From the NCBI RefSeq assembly GCF_000612845.1, contig NZ_CCAT010000004.1:62001-126000 (forward strand): a stretch of 64,000 bases of DNA. The letters run 5' to 3'. The notes under the pieces are model-generated. The model worked only from the letters and a program-made list of their open reading frames with translations, was not told the origin of the DNA and did not search any database. A program made the translations under genes and the position numbers. How positions within the stretch are numbered: position 1 is the first letter of the stretch; each line of letters starts with the position of its first letter. Origin of the DNA: Clostridium ihumii AP5 (GTDB lineage Bacteria; Bacillota; Clostridia; Clostridiales; Clostridiaceae). Below are positions 56,429-64,000 of this stretch, piece by piece.

Positions 56429-57107
56429 ATTTAGAAGGTATGTTTATAATATCTCCAACTTTTATTAAATTTTCATTTTTTATGTTGTTAGCTGATTTTA
56501 TTTTTTCAACAGCTTCATTAACTGCAACATTTGGCATTTTTGATTTTGCAATACTAAATAGACTATCTCCAGTTTTTATTTCATATTTACCTGCAATATT
56601 TTTTCCATTGCCATTTTTTGCTTCATTTTTATTAGTTTTATTTTCTAATGCTACTTCATATGGAATTATTAACTTTTGTCCTTCTACAATGCTTTTTTCA
56701 TCTTTTAAATTATTTCTTGTTATAATTTTATTTATAACTTGTTCATGATTTATATTTGGCATATATGCCATTGCAATACTATATAATGTATCATTTTTCT
56801 TTACAGTGTATATTCCTTCTGTTACATCTTTTGCTTCACTTTTAGTTTTTTCATCAGTTACTTTATTTTGATCTTGTTTTTTTTCTGTGTCAGCACTAGT
56901 TTTCTTTTCATCTTGTTTATTTTTAGTTTCTTCCTTAGTTTCTGATTTTGTAGATTTTTTGTCTTGTTTATTTTCTACAATGTTATTATTCTTTTTATCA
57001 ACTGCAACATTTGAGTTTCTCTTTCCTATAAAATTAACAGTTAATAAAACAGCTACTAAAACAACTACACAAGTTGCCATAGCGATGATTTCCTTTTTAA
57101 ATTTCAT
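56427..57107 (-). CDS. Membrane-anchored protein with two LysM domains
   Basis: Residues 7-27 form a membrane anchor or signal. A Lys/Glu/Asp/Thr-rich spacer (about 35-95) precedes LysM 1 (about 98-148, YTVKKNDTLYSIAMAYMPN) and LysM 2 (about 172-225, YEIKTGDSLFSIAKSKMPN). LysM repeats bind peptidoglycan or related sugars. No catalytic domain. 226 aa. ATG after GAGGTG. Confidence 0.88.
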   Translation of the reverse strand: MKFKKEIIAMATCVVVLVAVLLTVNFIGKRNSNVAVDKKNNNIVENKQDKKSTKSETKEETKNKQDEKKTSADTEKKQDQNKVTDEKTKSEAKDVTEGIYTVKKNDTLYSIAMAYMPNINHEQVINKIITRNNLKDEKSIVEGQKLIIPYEVALENKTNKNEAKNGNGKNIAGKYEIKTGDSLFSIAKSKMPNVAVNEAVEKIKSANNIKNENLIKVGDIINIPSK

Positions 57108-57190
57108 TTCTTACACCTCTCTAAGTTATAAATTCTATTTAAATACTTAACATTTTTAAGAATTTTATTCACTTTTTTTATTTTTTTATA

Positions 57191-57225
57191 AAAAAAGTAA
57201 TAGATTAAAAAATCTATTACTTTTT
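57191..57225 (-). terminator. Terminator of the YkuS-type gene
   Basis: A perfect 15-bp stem (57192-57206 with 57211-57225), loop AAAA; T/A-rich run on the minus side. Confidence 0.75.
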
Positions 57226-57232
57226 GCTCTTG

Positions 57233-57484
57233 TTAATTTTGTTCTAATTGTTGCATCACTTCTTGTGGTGTCATTCCATCTGCATTTATTATTGATGAAC
57301 TAATTGTTGCATCTTGCATACCTAACATATTTTCACTTTGACCTGTTACTACAATTGCATCAAAATTATTTAAATAATTTGAGTTGGATTTTTTATTGCA
57401 ATCAAATTCTCTAACTTGATATCCTTGTTGATTCAAAAAACTTTTGACTGGGTTTAACCCTTTTTCTACAGCAACTTTTTTCAT
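57233..57484 (-). CDS. YkuS family protein (UPF0180)
   Basis: Small 83-aa protein with MKKVAVEKGLNPVKSFL at the start and a Rossmann-like end of strand (FDAIVVTGQSENMLGMQD), both characteristic of UPF0180/YkuS. The function is unknown. Good SD before the ATG at 57484. Confidence 0.85.
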   Translation of the reverse strand: MKKVAVEKGLNPVKSFLNQQGYQVREFDCNKKSNSNYLNNFDAIVVTGQSENMLGMQDATISSSIINADGMTPQEVMQQLEQN

Positions 57485-57709
57485 AAGTGATTTGCCTCCT
57501 ATATGTATTTATATATTATTTATATTTTCTATTATTCTCTACTTTACTTTTATATATTCAAGTAATATTTTTTTACTTATTGGTATATACTAATTTTTAA
57601 AATTATATTATCCCTCTTTTATACTGTTACTATTCTTTTTATTTGTGGTATAATTTTATTGCATCTTTTGATGTGGGCGGGAGAGGGATATTAAAATACG
57701 AGGTAACAA

Positions 57710-58999
57710 ATGAATAAACTCTTTAAACTGAAAGAGCATAATGTCACTTTTAAAAGTGAACTTACAGCCGGACTTACATCATTCTTTGCTGCTGTGTACA
57801 TAATAATAGTTAACTCAAGTATACTTAGCGATGCTGGTATGCCTATGGAAGGACTAATAGTTGCTACTGTTTTATCTTCCTTAATTGGTACATGGCTTTT
57901 ATCTTTTATGAGTAATACTCCGCTTGTAATTATGCCTGGTATGGGAATAAACGCATTATTCACATACACAATAATTAAATCTATGGGCTTATCTTTTAGC
58001 GAAGGTTTAGCTGCCGTGGTAATTGCTGGTATTATTTTTTCAATAGTAGCTTTCACTAAGCTATCTACTATAATTTCAGATGCAATACCACAATCTTTAA
58101 AGGAAGCTATTACTGTTGGAATTGGTCTATTTATAACTTTTATAGGTCTTCAAAAAAGCGGACTTGTTGTTGCAAGTGAAACAACTTTAGTTTCTCTTGG
58201 AAATTTAGCATCTCCAAGTATAATAGCATTCTTTATAATACTTATAATAACTTTATATCTTTTTGTAAAAGATGTTCCAGGTGCATTTCTTATAAGTATC
58301 ATTGTAGGTACTCTTATATGCTTTGGATTTGGACTTATAGATGTTTCTGGACTTTCATTTGGTTCTGCTAACTTATCAAGTTACAAAGAATTATTTTTAA
58401 ATGTTAGTTTTAGCAAAATATCTACATCTTCATTTTGGATTGCTACTTTTTCATTAGCATTAGTACTTATATTTGAAAATATAGGTCTAATACATGGTCA
58501 AGTTGGAATGCTTAATGCAGAGGAAAAATTTAAACCTGCACTTAAAGCCACAGCTCTTTCTACAATATTTTGTGGTCTTTTAGGTACTAGTCCTTCTGTT
58601 TCTACAGTAGAAGGAATTGCTGGTATTGCAGCTGGTGGTAAAACAGGTCTTTCATCTTTTATAACAGGATTGCTATTTTTATTATCATTACTATTTATAC
58701 CATTTATAAAGATAATTCCAAATGCTGCTATAGCACCTATTCTTATAATACTTGGTGCCCTAATGATAAAAAATATAGAGCATATTAATTTTAATGATTT
58801 TAGTGAAGGGTTTCCTGCATTCTTAATCATAACTTTAATTCCTCTAACTTATAGTATTGTAGATGGTATAGCTTTTGGATTTATAGCATATCCCTTAGTA
58901 AAGTTATTTTCAAAGAAAAGAAATGAAATATCTATTCCAATGTATTTAGTATCATTGTTGTTTTTAGTATATTTTATACTTCATTCAATTAATATATAA
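57710..58999 (+). CDS. NCS2-family purine/hypoxanthine permease (PbuG/AdeP type)
   Basis: A 429-aa transporter with about 12-14 membrane helices. Family motifs are TAGLTSFFAAVYIIIVN near the start, MPGMGINALFTYTI (about residue 80) and GTSPSVSTVEGIAGIAAGGK in the second half. This AzgA-like group imports adenine, guanine or hypoxanthine. No purine riboswitch is seen in the short leader. ATG 57710 after GAGGTAACAA. A bidirectional terminator follows. Confidence 0.93.
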   Translation: MNKLFKLKEHNVTFKSELTAGLTSFFAAVYIIIVNSSILSDAGMPMEGLIVATVLSSLIGTWLLSFMSNTPLVIMPGMGINALFTYTIIKSMGLSFSEGLAAVVIAGIIFSIVAFTKLSTIISDAIPQSLKEAITVGIGLFITFIGLQKSGLVVASETTLVSLGNLASPSIIAFFIILIITLYLFVKDVPGAFLISIIVGTLICFGFGLIDVSGLSFGSANLSSYKELFLNVSFSKISTSSFWIATFSLALVLIFENIGLIHGQVGMLNAEEKFKPALKATALSTIFCGLLGTSPSVSTVEGIAGIAAGGKTGLSSFITGLLFLLSLLFIPFIKIIPNAAIAPILIILGALMIKNIEHINFNDFSEGFPAFLIITLIPLTYSIVDGIAFGFIAYPLVKLFSKKRNEISIPMYLVSLLFLVYFILHSINI

Positions 59000-59036
59000 A
59001 ACTAGGCATCTACATTTTGTGTAGATGCCTAGTTTT
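58998..59036. terminator. Bidirectional terminator, NCS2 gene / ricT
   Basis: A perfect 15-bp stem (58998-59012 with 59021-59035) and T6. Confidence 0.85.
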
Positions 59037-59083
59037 TTAATTCTATTAAATAATAACTATATTCTTAATATGATATTACTAAT

Positions 59084-59992
59084 TTAATCTTCCTTTATTA
59101 ATTCCTTTATTATATCTGGATCTTCAATTTCTGCTTCAAGTTCTCTTATGTCAACATCATTTATAATATCTTCATAACTTCCACTTACTAAAGTTATTGT
59201 ATCTATTTTATAATCTCTTAATTCATCTTCTGAGTCTTTAACTTTTATTTTAACTTTTACACTTTCTTTTATAACACTATTAGATATTACTTCGCCTTCA
59301 CCATCTACAGTTTTTACTATAGAACCAACCTTTGGAAGTTTCTTTCTTGTTTCCTCATATGTTTCTTGTTCGTAATTTAAACAACACATAAGTCTTCCAC
59401 ATATTCCTGATATTTTAGTAGGATTTAATGATAAATTCTGTTCTTTAGCCATTTTTATTGATACTGGTGCAAATTCACCTAAGAATGAAGAACAACATAA
59501 AGGTCTACCACAAGGTCCTAATCCACCTTTCATTTTCGCTTCATCCCTAACTCCTATTTGTCTTAATTCTATTCTAGTTCTAAAAACAGATGCTAAATCT
59601 TTTACTAATTCTCTAAAATCTACTCTTCCATCAGCTGTAAAATAAAAAATAACTTTATTATTATCAAATGTATATTCAACATCTATAAGCTTCATATCTA
59701 GATTATGTTTTTGTATTTTTTCAAGACATATGGAAAAAGCCTCTTCTTCTTTAGCCTTATTTTCTCTATTCTTTTCGATATCTTCTTCTGTTGCTTTTCT
59801 TATAACATCTTTAAGTGGCGAAATTATATCTTCTTCTGATATATCCCTTTTACCTATAACACATCTTCCGAACTCTATACCTCTAGCTGTTTCTACAACA
59901 ACGTAATTATCACTTTTTATATCTAAATCGCCAGGATTAAAATAATATATCTTCCCAGCTTTTTTAAACCTAACTCCTATAACTGTAACCAT
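59084..59992 (-). CDS. ricT: PSP1-domain protein RicT (YaaT)
   Basis: Member of the YlbF-YmcA-YaaT (RicAFT) complex that helps RNase Y process mRNAs and affects sporulation in Bacillus. Cysteines GLGPCGRPLCCSSFLGEF and GICGRLMCCLNYEQ match the iron-sulfur ligands of the family. 302 aa. It starts 2 bases after holB and is read together with it. Confidence 0.93.
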   Translation of the reverse strand: MVTVIGVRFKKAGKIYYFNPGDLDIKSDNYVVVETARGIEFGRCVIGKRDISEEDIISPLKDVIRKATEEDIEKNRENKAKEEEAFSICLEKIQKHNLDMKLIDVEYTFDNNKVIFYFTADGRVDFRELVKDLASVFRTRIELRQIGVRDEAKMKGGLGPCGRPLCCSSFLGEFAPVSIKMAKEQNLSLNPTKISGICGRLMCCLNYEQETYEETRKKLPKVGSIVKTVDGEGEVISNSVIKESVKVKIKVKDSEDELRDYKIDTITLVSGSYEDIINDVDIRELEAEIEDPDIIKELIKED

Positions 59993-59994
59993 TA

Positions 59995-60933
59995 TTACAC
60001 CTCCTGCATCTTTAGTAGCATAACACTGAACGTTAATGAACTATTTGCATTAAGTGTTATGTTATCTCTTGCATCATTTATTATACTAATAATATCATTT
60101 AATTGTTTGAATGAGAATATATTAGCACATTCTTTTATATCAGAAACCCTATCCTTATTTATCACAAGACCTATATTACCTGTTTCTTTATATAAAATAG
60201 TATCTCTTACAAAAGAAATTATAATATCAATCATCACATCAAAGTCTTTTATGTATTTTGAAAATTCCTCATCCTTCTTTAAAATTTCATTAACATTCAT
60301 GTTTTTTATAGTGACTAATAATTCTATGCTCTTATCTCTTATTTCCTTAAAAGTTTCATCATTTATAAGCTTTTCTCCAACACCTGGAATGCCTCTACTG
60401 AATTTAGTGATAATTTCTAAGTAATCATCATCTATTTCAGGATATCTATCCTGAAAATACTCCACTATTTCCTCATCACTAAGTGATTTTAACTTATGTA
60501 TTTGGCATCTTGATTTTATTGTATCTAATATTTTTAATATATTTTCGCATAAAACAAATATAAATATATCCTTTGGCGGCTCTTCTATAGTTTTCAATAA
60601 TGCATTTTGGGCTTGTGTTGTCATTTTATCCCCATTATGTATTATAACAACCTTTTTCATTGCTTCATATGGCTTTTTATTTATCTCATCTATTAATCCC
60701 CTTATATCATTTACTCCTATTGAATTTTTACTTTCCTTTATTTTAAATTGTACTATATCCACATAATCCTTAAATTCACTCTTACCTATAATTTTTATTG
60801 CAAGCTTTCTTGCAACTATACTTTTCCCTATGCCATCCTCACCATAAAATATATGTGCATGTGAAAATCTTTCACCTTCTATTATTTTATAAAAGCTGTT
60901 TATTATATCACTATGACCTATTATAGCTTTCAA
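59995..60933 (-). CDS. holB: DNA polymerase III delta' subunit
   Basis: Clamp-loader ATPase-like subunit. A Walker-A type GEDGIGKS (about residues 31-38), the conserved LKTIEEPPKD and SRC motif in IKSRCQIHKL, followed by the helical lid domains. 312 aa. TTG start after AGGAGGAACG. It is upstream of ricT as in B. subtilis; yaaR is missing between darA and holB. Confidence 0.94.
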   Translation of the reverse strand: MKAIIGHSDIINSFYKIIEGERFSHAHIFYGEDGIGKSIVARKLAIKIIGKSEFKDYVDIVQFKIKESKNSIGVNDIRGLIDEINKKPYEAMKKVVIIHNGDKMTTQAQNALLKTIEEPPKDIFIFVLCENILKILDTIKSRCQIHKLKSLSDEEIVEYFQDRYPEIDDDYLEIITKFSRGIPGVGEKLINDETFKEIRDKSIELLVTIKNMNVNEILKKDEEFSKYIKDFDVMIDIIISFVRDTILYKETGNIGLVINKDRVSDIKECANIFSFKQLNDIISIINDARDNITLNANSSLTFSVMLLKMQEV

Positions 60934-60960
60934 AATTCACGTTCCTCCTAAAATATCAAA

Positions 60961-60986
60961 TGTGCAGTAAAATAATTTACTGCACA
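60961..60986. other. Hairpin between darA and holB
   Basis: A perfect 11-bp inverted repeat TGTGCAGTAAA / TTTACTGCACA with loop ATAA, located just before the holB ribosome site. No strong U run follows on either strand, so it may be a processing or translation-control hairpin or a weak terminator. Confidence 0.45.
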
Positions 60987-61035
60987 AATAATAACAATTG
61001 TTATATTTAATATAAAAATAATTTTTCTAAACTCT

Positions 61036-61365
61036 CTATATCCTTAAAAACTGGTCTACATTTACTACAAATACTGTAGCACCTCCAATATCTACTTCGA
61101 TTGGGTATGGCACATAAACACCTGTTGATCCAGCTACTGGTGAAGGTGAAGATACTATTTGCTTTCTTACTTTACAAACATCTTCTATCATTGATAATAC
61201 AAAGTCTACTTTATGATCTTCTATACCAATCATCAACGTTGTGTTTCCAGCTTTTAAAAATCCACCAGTTGTAGCTAATTTTGTTACTCTTATTCCTTTT
61301 TCATTCATAACATCAATTAAATCCGGTGCATCATCATCCTGAACTATGGCAATTATCAATTTCAT
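61036..61365 (-). CDS. darA: Cyclic-di-AMP-binding PII-like protein DarA (YaaQ)
   Basis: A PII-like trimeric protein that binds c-di-AMP; its effect downstream is not known. 109 aa, starting MKLIIAIVQDDDAPDLID and including TRVTKLATTGGFLKAGNTTLM, both typical. ATG after GGGGAG. Between tmk and holB, the conserved position. Confidence 0.95.
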   Translation of the reverse strand: MKLIIAIVQDDDAPDLIDVMNEKGIRVTKLATTGGFLKAGNTTLMIGIEDHKVDFVLSMIEDVCKVRKQIVSSPSPVAGSTGVYVPYPIEVDIGGATVFVVNVDQFLRI

Positions 61366-61466
61366 AACAATCTCCCCTTCTTTTTTATACTAATTTTATT
61401 AATATAATATATTTATATTCTATTTTACCACATTTGTCTAATAATTTAGAATATATTTGTATATTG

Positions 61467-62084
61467 TTAAATAAATTTTTCTATTTCATTAACAATTTCA
61501 TTATGAACAACTTCTAATTCACGATTTCCATCCACTATAACAATATTCTCAGTATTTCTACTTAAGTGTTGATAACCATCATATACTTTTTTATGAAAAT
61601 CGTCCCCGCAATTTTCTAACCTATCAAGTTTCTTTTGATTCATCTTTCTACTTAAACCTTCTTCATAAGATATATTAATCATTATTGTCAAGTCCGGCTT
61701 CATTCCATTTAATGCAATATCGTTAATATACTTTACTTTATCTTCCCCAATCCCCCTAGCTATACCTTGATAAACTATTGAAGAATATACAAATCTATCA
61801 CAAAGTATTATTTCTCCATTATCAAGTGCTGGTTTTAATACTTCCTCAACAAGTTGTGCCCTAGATGCTGCATATAAAAGCGCTTCTGATATACTACACA
61901 TCTCCTTATTATCATTATCTAATATAATCTTTCTTATTTTTTCACTTATTTTTGTACCACCTGGCTCTCTTGTTACCAATACTTTGTGGCCTTTCTCCTC
62001 TAAATACTTAGCTAACATTTTTATTTGTGTGCTTTTTCCACTTCCATCTGGACCTTCTAAAGCTATTAATATTCCCTTTTTCAT
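61467..62084 (-). CDS. tmk: Thymidylate kinase
   Basis: Phosphorylates dTMP to dTDP. P-loop EGPDGSGKST (about residues 10-19), DRFVYSS (about 95) and the lid region RKMNQKKLDR. About 205 aa. ATG 62084 follows GGAGGGA; a GTG four codons earlier lies within it. It starts 12 bases after the decarboxylase gene. Confidence 0.96.
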   Translation of the reverse strand: MKKGILIALEGPDGSGKSTQIKMLAKYLEEKGHKVLVTREPGGTKISEKIRKIILDNDNKEMCSISEALLYAASRAQLVEEVLKPALDNGEIILCDRFVYSSIVYQGIARGIGEDKVKYINDIALNGMKPDLTIMINISYEEGLSRKMNQKKLDRLENCGDDFHKKVYDGYQHLSRNTENIVIVDGNRELEVVHNEIVNEIEKFI

Positions 62085-62096
62085 AATTCCCTCCAC

Positions 62097-63521
62097 CTAC
62101 TGTTCAACAACATAAATATTTTCATTTTCTAATCCTAATATAGTCACATTATTATCAATATAATACTCTAGACTTTTAATTATATTCTCATCTATAACTT
62201 CACCAGGCATTAATAACGGAATTCCTGGTGGATATGGTACTATTGATTTATAACATACCATTCCTAATGCCTTTTTAAAATTAATACTTTTATATTCCAT
62301 ATTTATTACTTCATATGGCAATAACTTCATAGTTGGATTTACATTCTCTAAAATTTTTATATCAATATTATCTTCCAATAATTTTATATTACACTTACTT
62401 AATACTTCATATAATTTTAACACATCTTTTTCTTTATTAAACGCAGAAAATATTGCAAGCACATTTCTATTATCACTCATCTCACACTGTATATTATTTT
62501 CTCTTAAGTAATCTAATAACTTGTGTCCACTATATCCTTTATTTACATTTATAATGTATCTACTTTCATCTAAATCTATATTATTGGGCAAATCTTCTTT
62601 GTCTATTATATGAAATATACTAAGCTCATTAATTCTCTCTCTATATACTTTACATAGTCTAATTAATTCATCATAATTTCTTTGTCCTTGTTCCTCCATT
62701 AAAAATCTTCCATACTCCATTGATGCCATAAGTAAATATGATGGGCTTGTACTTAAAAATGTTGAAACATAGAAATCCACTTTATCTATATTAATATTAT
62801 GATTAACATGTAAATATGCTGTCTGAGTAAAGCTAGATAACGTTTTATGTGAACTTTGAACTACTATATCTGCACCTGCTTCTAAAGCATCCTTAGGCAA
62901 TTTATCATTGCATTTAAAGTGGGCCCCATGTGCTGAATCTACCAATACCTTCATTTTATATTTTCTTGCTCTTTTAACTATGTGTTCTAAATCACAGCAT
63001 ATACCATAATAATTTGGATATGTTATAACTATACCTTTTGCATCTTTATTTTCTTCTAAAATAGAATCAAACATATCATTATCTATTGATATAGGTAATT
63101 GATATTTATCATTAATTTTGCTGCTTATATAAATTGGTTTCAGCTTTCTAAGTATTATCGCATTGTAAATTGATCTATGACAATTTCTTTCAACAATAAT
63201 CTTATCTCCTTCATTAAATACAGAAAATATCATTGCTAAGTTTCCACTAGTACTTCCATTTACTAAATAATATGATTTCTTACTACCATAAAATTCTTTT
63301 AGTAAATCTAATGATTCTTTTATAATTCCTTCTGGACTATGTAAATTATCTACTCCATCTACTTCTGTAATATCATAATCTATAATATCCTCTAAAAATT
63401 TTCTTCCTTCTTCTGTTTGTTCAAATCCTCTTCCACATTTATGTCCTGGCATAGAAAATGGAATATTATTTTCATCAATGTAATTTTTTATTCCATTAAT
63501 TAATGGCAACTTATTCGTCAC
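62097..63521 (-). CDS. Orn/Lys/Arg decarboxylase-family PLP protein (YaaO type)
   Basis: A pyridoxal-phosphate enzyme of the fold-I decarboxylase group. The lysine that binds PLP is in QSSHKTLSSFTQTA (about residues 221-234), and DSAHGAHF carries the conserved Asp. The C-terminal domain ends with PYPPGIPLLMPGE. 474 aa, as in YaaO. The substrate (lysine, arginine or ornithine) cannot be decided. GTG start after GAGGAG; the csfB reading frame overlaps it by 11 bases. Confidence 0.9.
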   Translation of the reverse strand: MTNKLPLINGIKNYIDENNIPFSMPGHKCGRGFEQTEEGRKFLEDIIDYDITEVDGVDNLHSPEGIIKESLDLLKEFYGSKKSYYLVNGSTSGNLAMIFSVFNEGDKIIVERNCHRSIYNAIILRKLKPIYISSKINDKYQLPISIDNDMFDSILEENKDAKGIVITYPNYYGICCDLEHIVKRARKYKMKVLVDSAHGAHFKCNDKLPKDALEAGADIVVQSSHKTLSSFTQTAYLHVNHNINIDKVDFYVSTFLSTSPSYLLMASMEYGRFLMEEQGQRNYDELIRLCKVYRERINELSIFHIIDKEDLPNNIDLDESRYIINVNKGYSGHKLLDYLRENNIQCEMSDNRNVLAIFSAFNKEKDVLKLYEVLSKCNIKLLEDNIDIKILENVNPTMKLLPYEVINMEYKSINFKKALGMVCYKSIVPYPPGIPLLMPGEVIDENIIKSLEYYIDNNVTILGLENENIYVVEQ

Positions 63522-63705
63522 TAAATTTCACTCCTCTATATAAAGTGTTTACAATACTCTTTTTTATTCTATTTTTATAAACTTCATAAAAATCAGTTTG
63601 CATATTGCTATGTATAATTCTTCCCTCACAACATTTACAAATTTTTATTCCATAAATATTTATACTTTTATCTATTACTTGTTTTTTACATATGATACAT
63701 TTCAT
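63511..63705 (-). CDS. csfB: Anti-sigma factor CsfB (Gin)
   Basis: Inhibits sigma-G (and sigma-E) to keep the sporulation programme in order. A short zinc-binding protein with CIICKK (residues 3-8) and CKCCEGRI (about 23-30) forming a Cys4 site, then a helix. 64 aa. ATG after TAGGAG. It overlaps the decarboxylase gene, the usual neighbour of csfB in Bacillus. Confidence 0.88.
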   Translation of the reverse strand: MKCIICKKQVIDKSINIYGIKICKCCEGRIIHSNMQTDFYEVYKNRIKKSIVNTLYRGVKFSDE

Positions 63706-63897
63706 AATAAACTCCTACGGTTCAAAATTTATTGACATATAAATTTTAAACACTATCTAAATAATTATATATTAATTTATTATAATTATTAACCTATTTT
63801 TTTGATTTATACTTTTATAGCTTAATTTTAAGATTTATTTATATTTATTATCATAATGGAAATACTATTAATAAGTATCTTTTAAGGAGTGACTAAT

Positions 63898-64000
63898 GTG
63901 AAAAATTCTTTAATAAGCTTTATATCAACAATACAAGATGAAATATTATCAATTAATAAATTTTTATATGAAAATCCTGAAAGACCTTTTGAGGAGTATA
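63898..64000 (+). CDS. M20/amidohydrolase-family peptidase, partial (start only)
   Basis: GTG at 63898 follows AAGGAGTGAC. The 34 visible residues begin MKNSLISFISTIQDEILSIN, and the ENPERPFEEY segment matches the HPE/NPE-FEE motif at the start of M20 amidohydrolase-type peptidases (aminobenzoyl-glutamate or amidohydrolase group). The gene runs off the right end of the window, so the product is uncertain. Confidence 0.55.
   Translation, partial: MKNSLISFISTIQDEILSINKFLYENPERPFEEY

Noticed and set aside
57640-57709. Possible purine riboswitch before the NCS2 permease gene
   Set aside because: The leader after the likely -10 is only about 55 bases and lacks the purine-aptamer core sequences.

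Overview
This window comes from a low-GC, endospore-forming anaerobe of the Clostridium group (Firmicutes). The base composition is very AT-rich. Sporulation genes (spmA, spmB, csfB, a YhcN-type lipoprotein, Spo0A boxes before abrB), rubrerythrin, GTG/TTG starts behind strong Shine-Dalgarno sites, and a HesB-like selenoprotein all point there. I cannot name the species. No rRNA, tRNA, CRISPR array, insertion sequence or prophage was seen. The gene set csfB-yaaO-tmk-darA-holB-ricT ... trmN-rsmI ... abrB ... metG ... tatD-yabE-rnmV-rsmA matches the block right of oriC in Bacillus subtilis. The window therefore probably lies near the origin, with clostridial genes interleaved.

Layout. 1-5 kb: a GGDEF protein, small hypothetical and lipoprotein genes, and a long Cys/Lys/Glu-rich protein. 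5-11 kb: rsmA-rnmV, the 3D/G5 cell-wall protein (YabE type), tatD and a DUF445 membrane protein. 11-18 kb: gltS, a YitT protein, a PHP phosphatase, rubrerythrin, and metG behind a Met T-box. 18-23 kb: the phosphate operon pstSCAB-phoU with an 11-bp-phased PhoP box array. 23-37 kb: a lone OppC-like permease coupled to a large membrane protein that has a paralogue 10 kb away; a MATE pump, spmA/spmB, truA, a second YitT protein, cardiolipin synthase, an orphan RsgI-type protein and a glucosaminidase. 37-42 kb: a pseudouridine synthase, a DnaA-box cluster, a 58-residue gene, ispF, sporulation-type genes and an HTH-TPR regulator. 42-49 kb: the full pyrimidine operon pyrBICFKDE with a PyrR-type attenuator. 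48.8-51 kb: the selenoprotein, a DUF1836 gene, a second DnaA-box cluster and abrB. 51-64 kb: an NlpC/P60 endopeptidase, rsmI, trmN, lrgAB, a PIN protein, LysM and YkuS proteins, an NCS2 permease, ricT, holB, darA, tmk, an Orn/Lys/Arg decarboxylase, csfB and the start of an M20-type peptidase.

Most distinctive items: (1) a selenoprotein gene with in-frame TGA at 48904 and a bSECIS-like hairpin right after it, which ordinary gene calling misses; (2) a small non-coding repeat family with imperfect terminal inverted repeats (8436-8686, 27198-27552, partial 40419-40530); (3) two DnaA-box clusters sharing an 18-bp tandem motif present three times; (4) well resolved RNA and DNA control elements (T-box, PyrR attenuator, PhoP array, perfect ARG box, Spo0A boxes, an orphan cre); (5) a paralogous pair of unknown large membrane proteins, one tied to a lone peptide-type ABC permease.

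All functional calls rest on motif recognition by eye. No database search was run.
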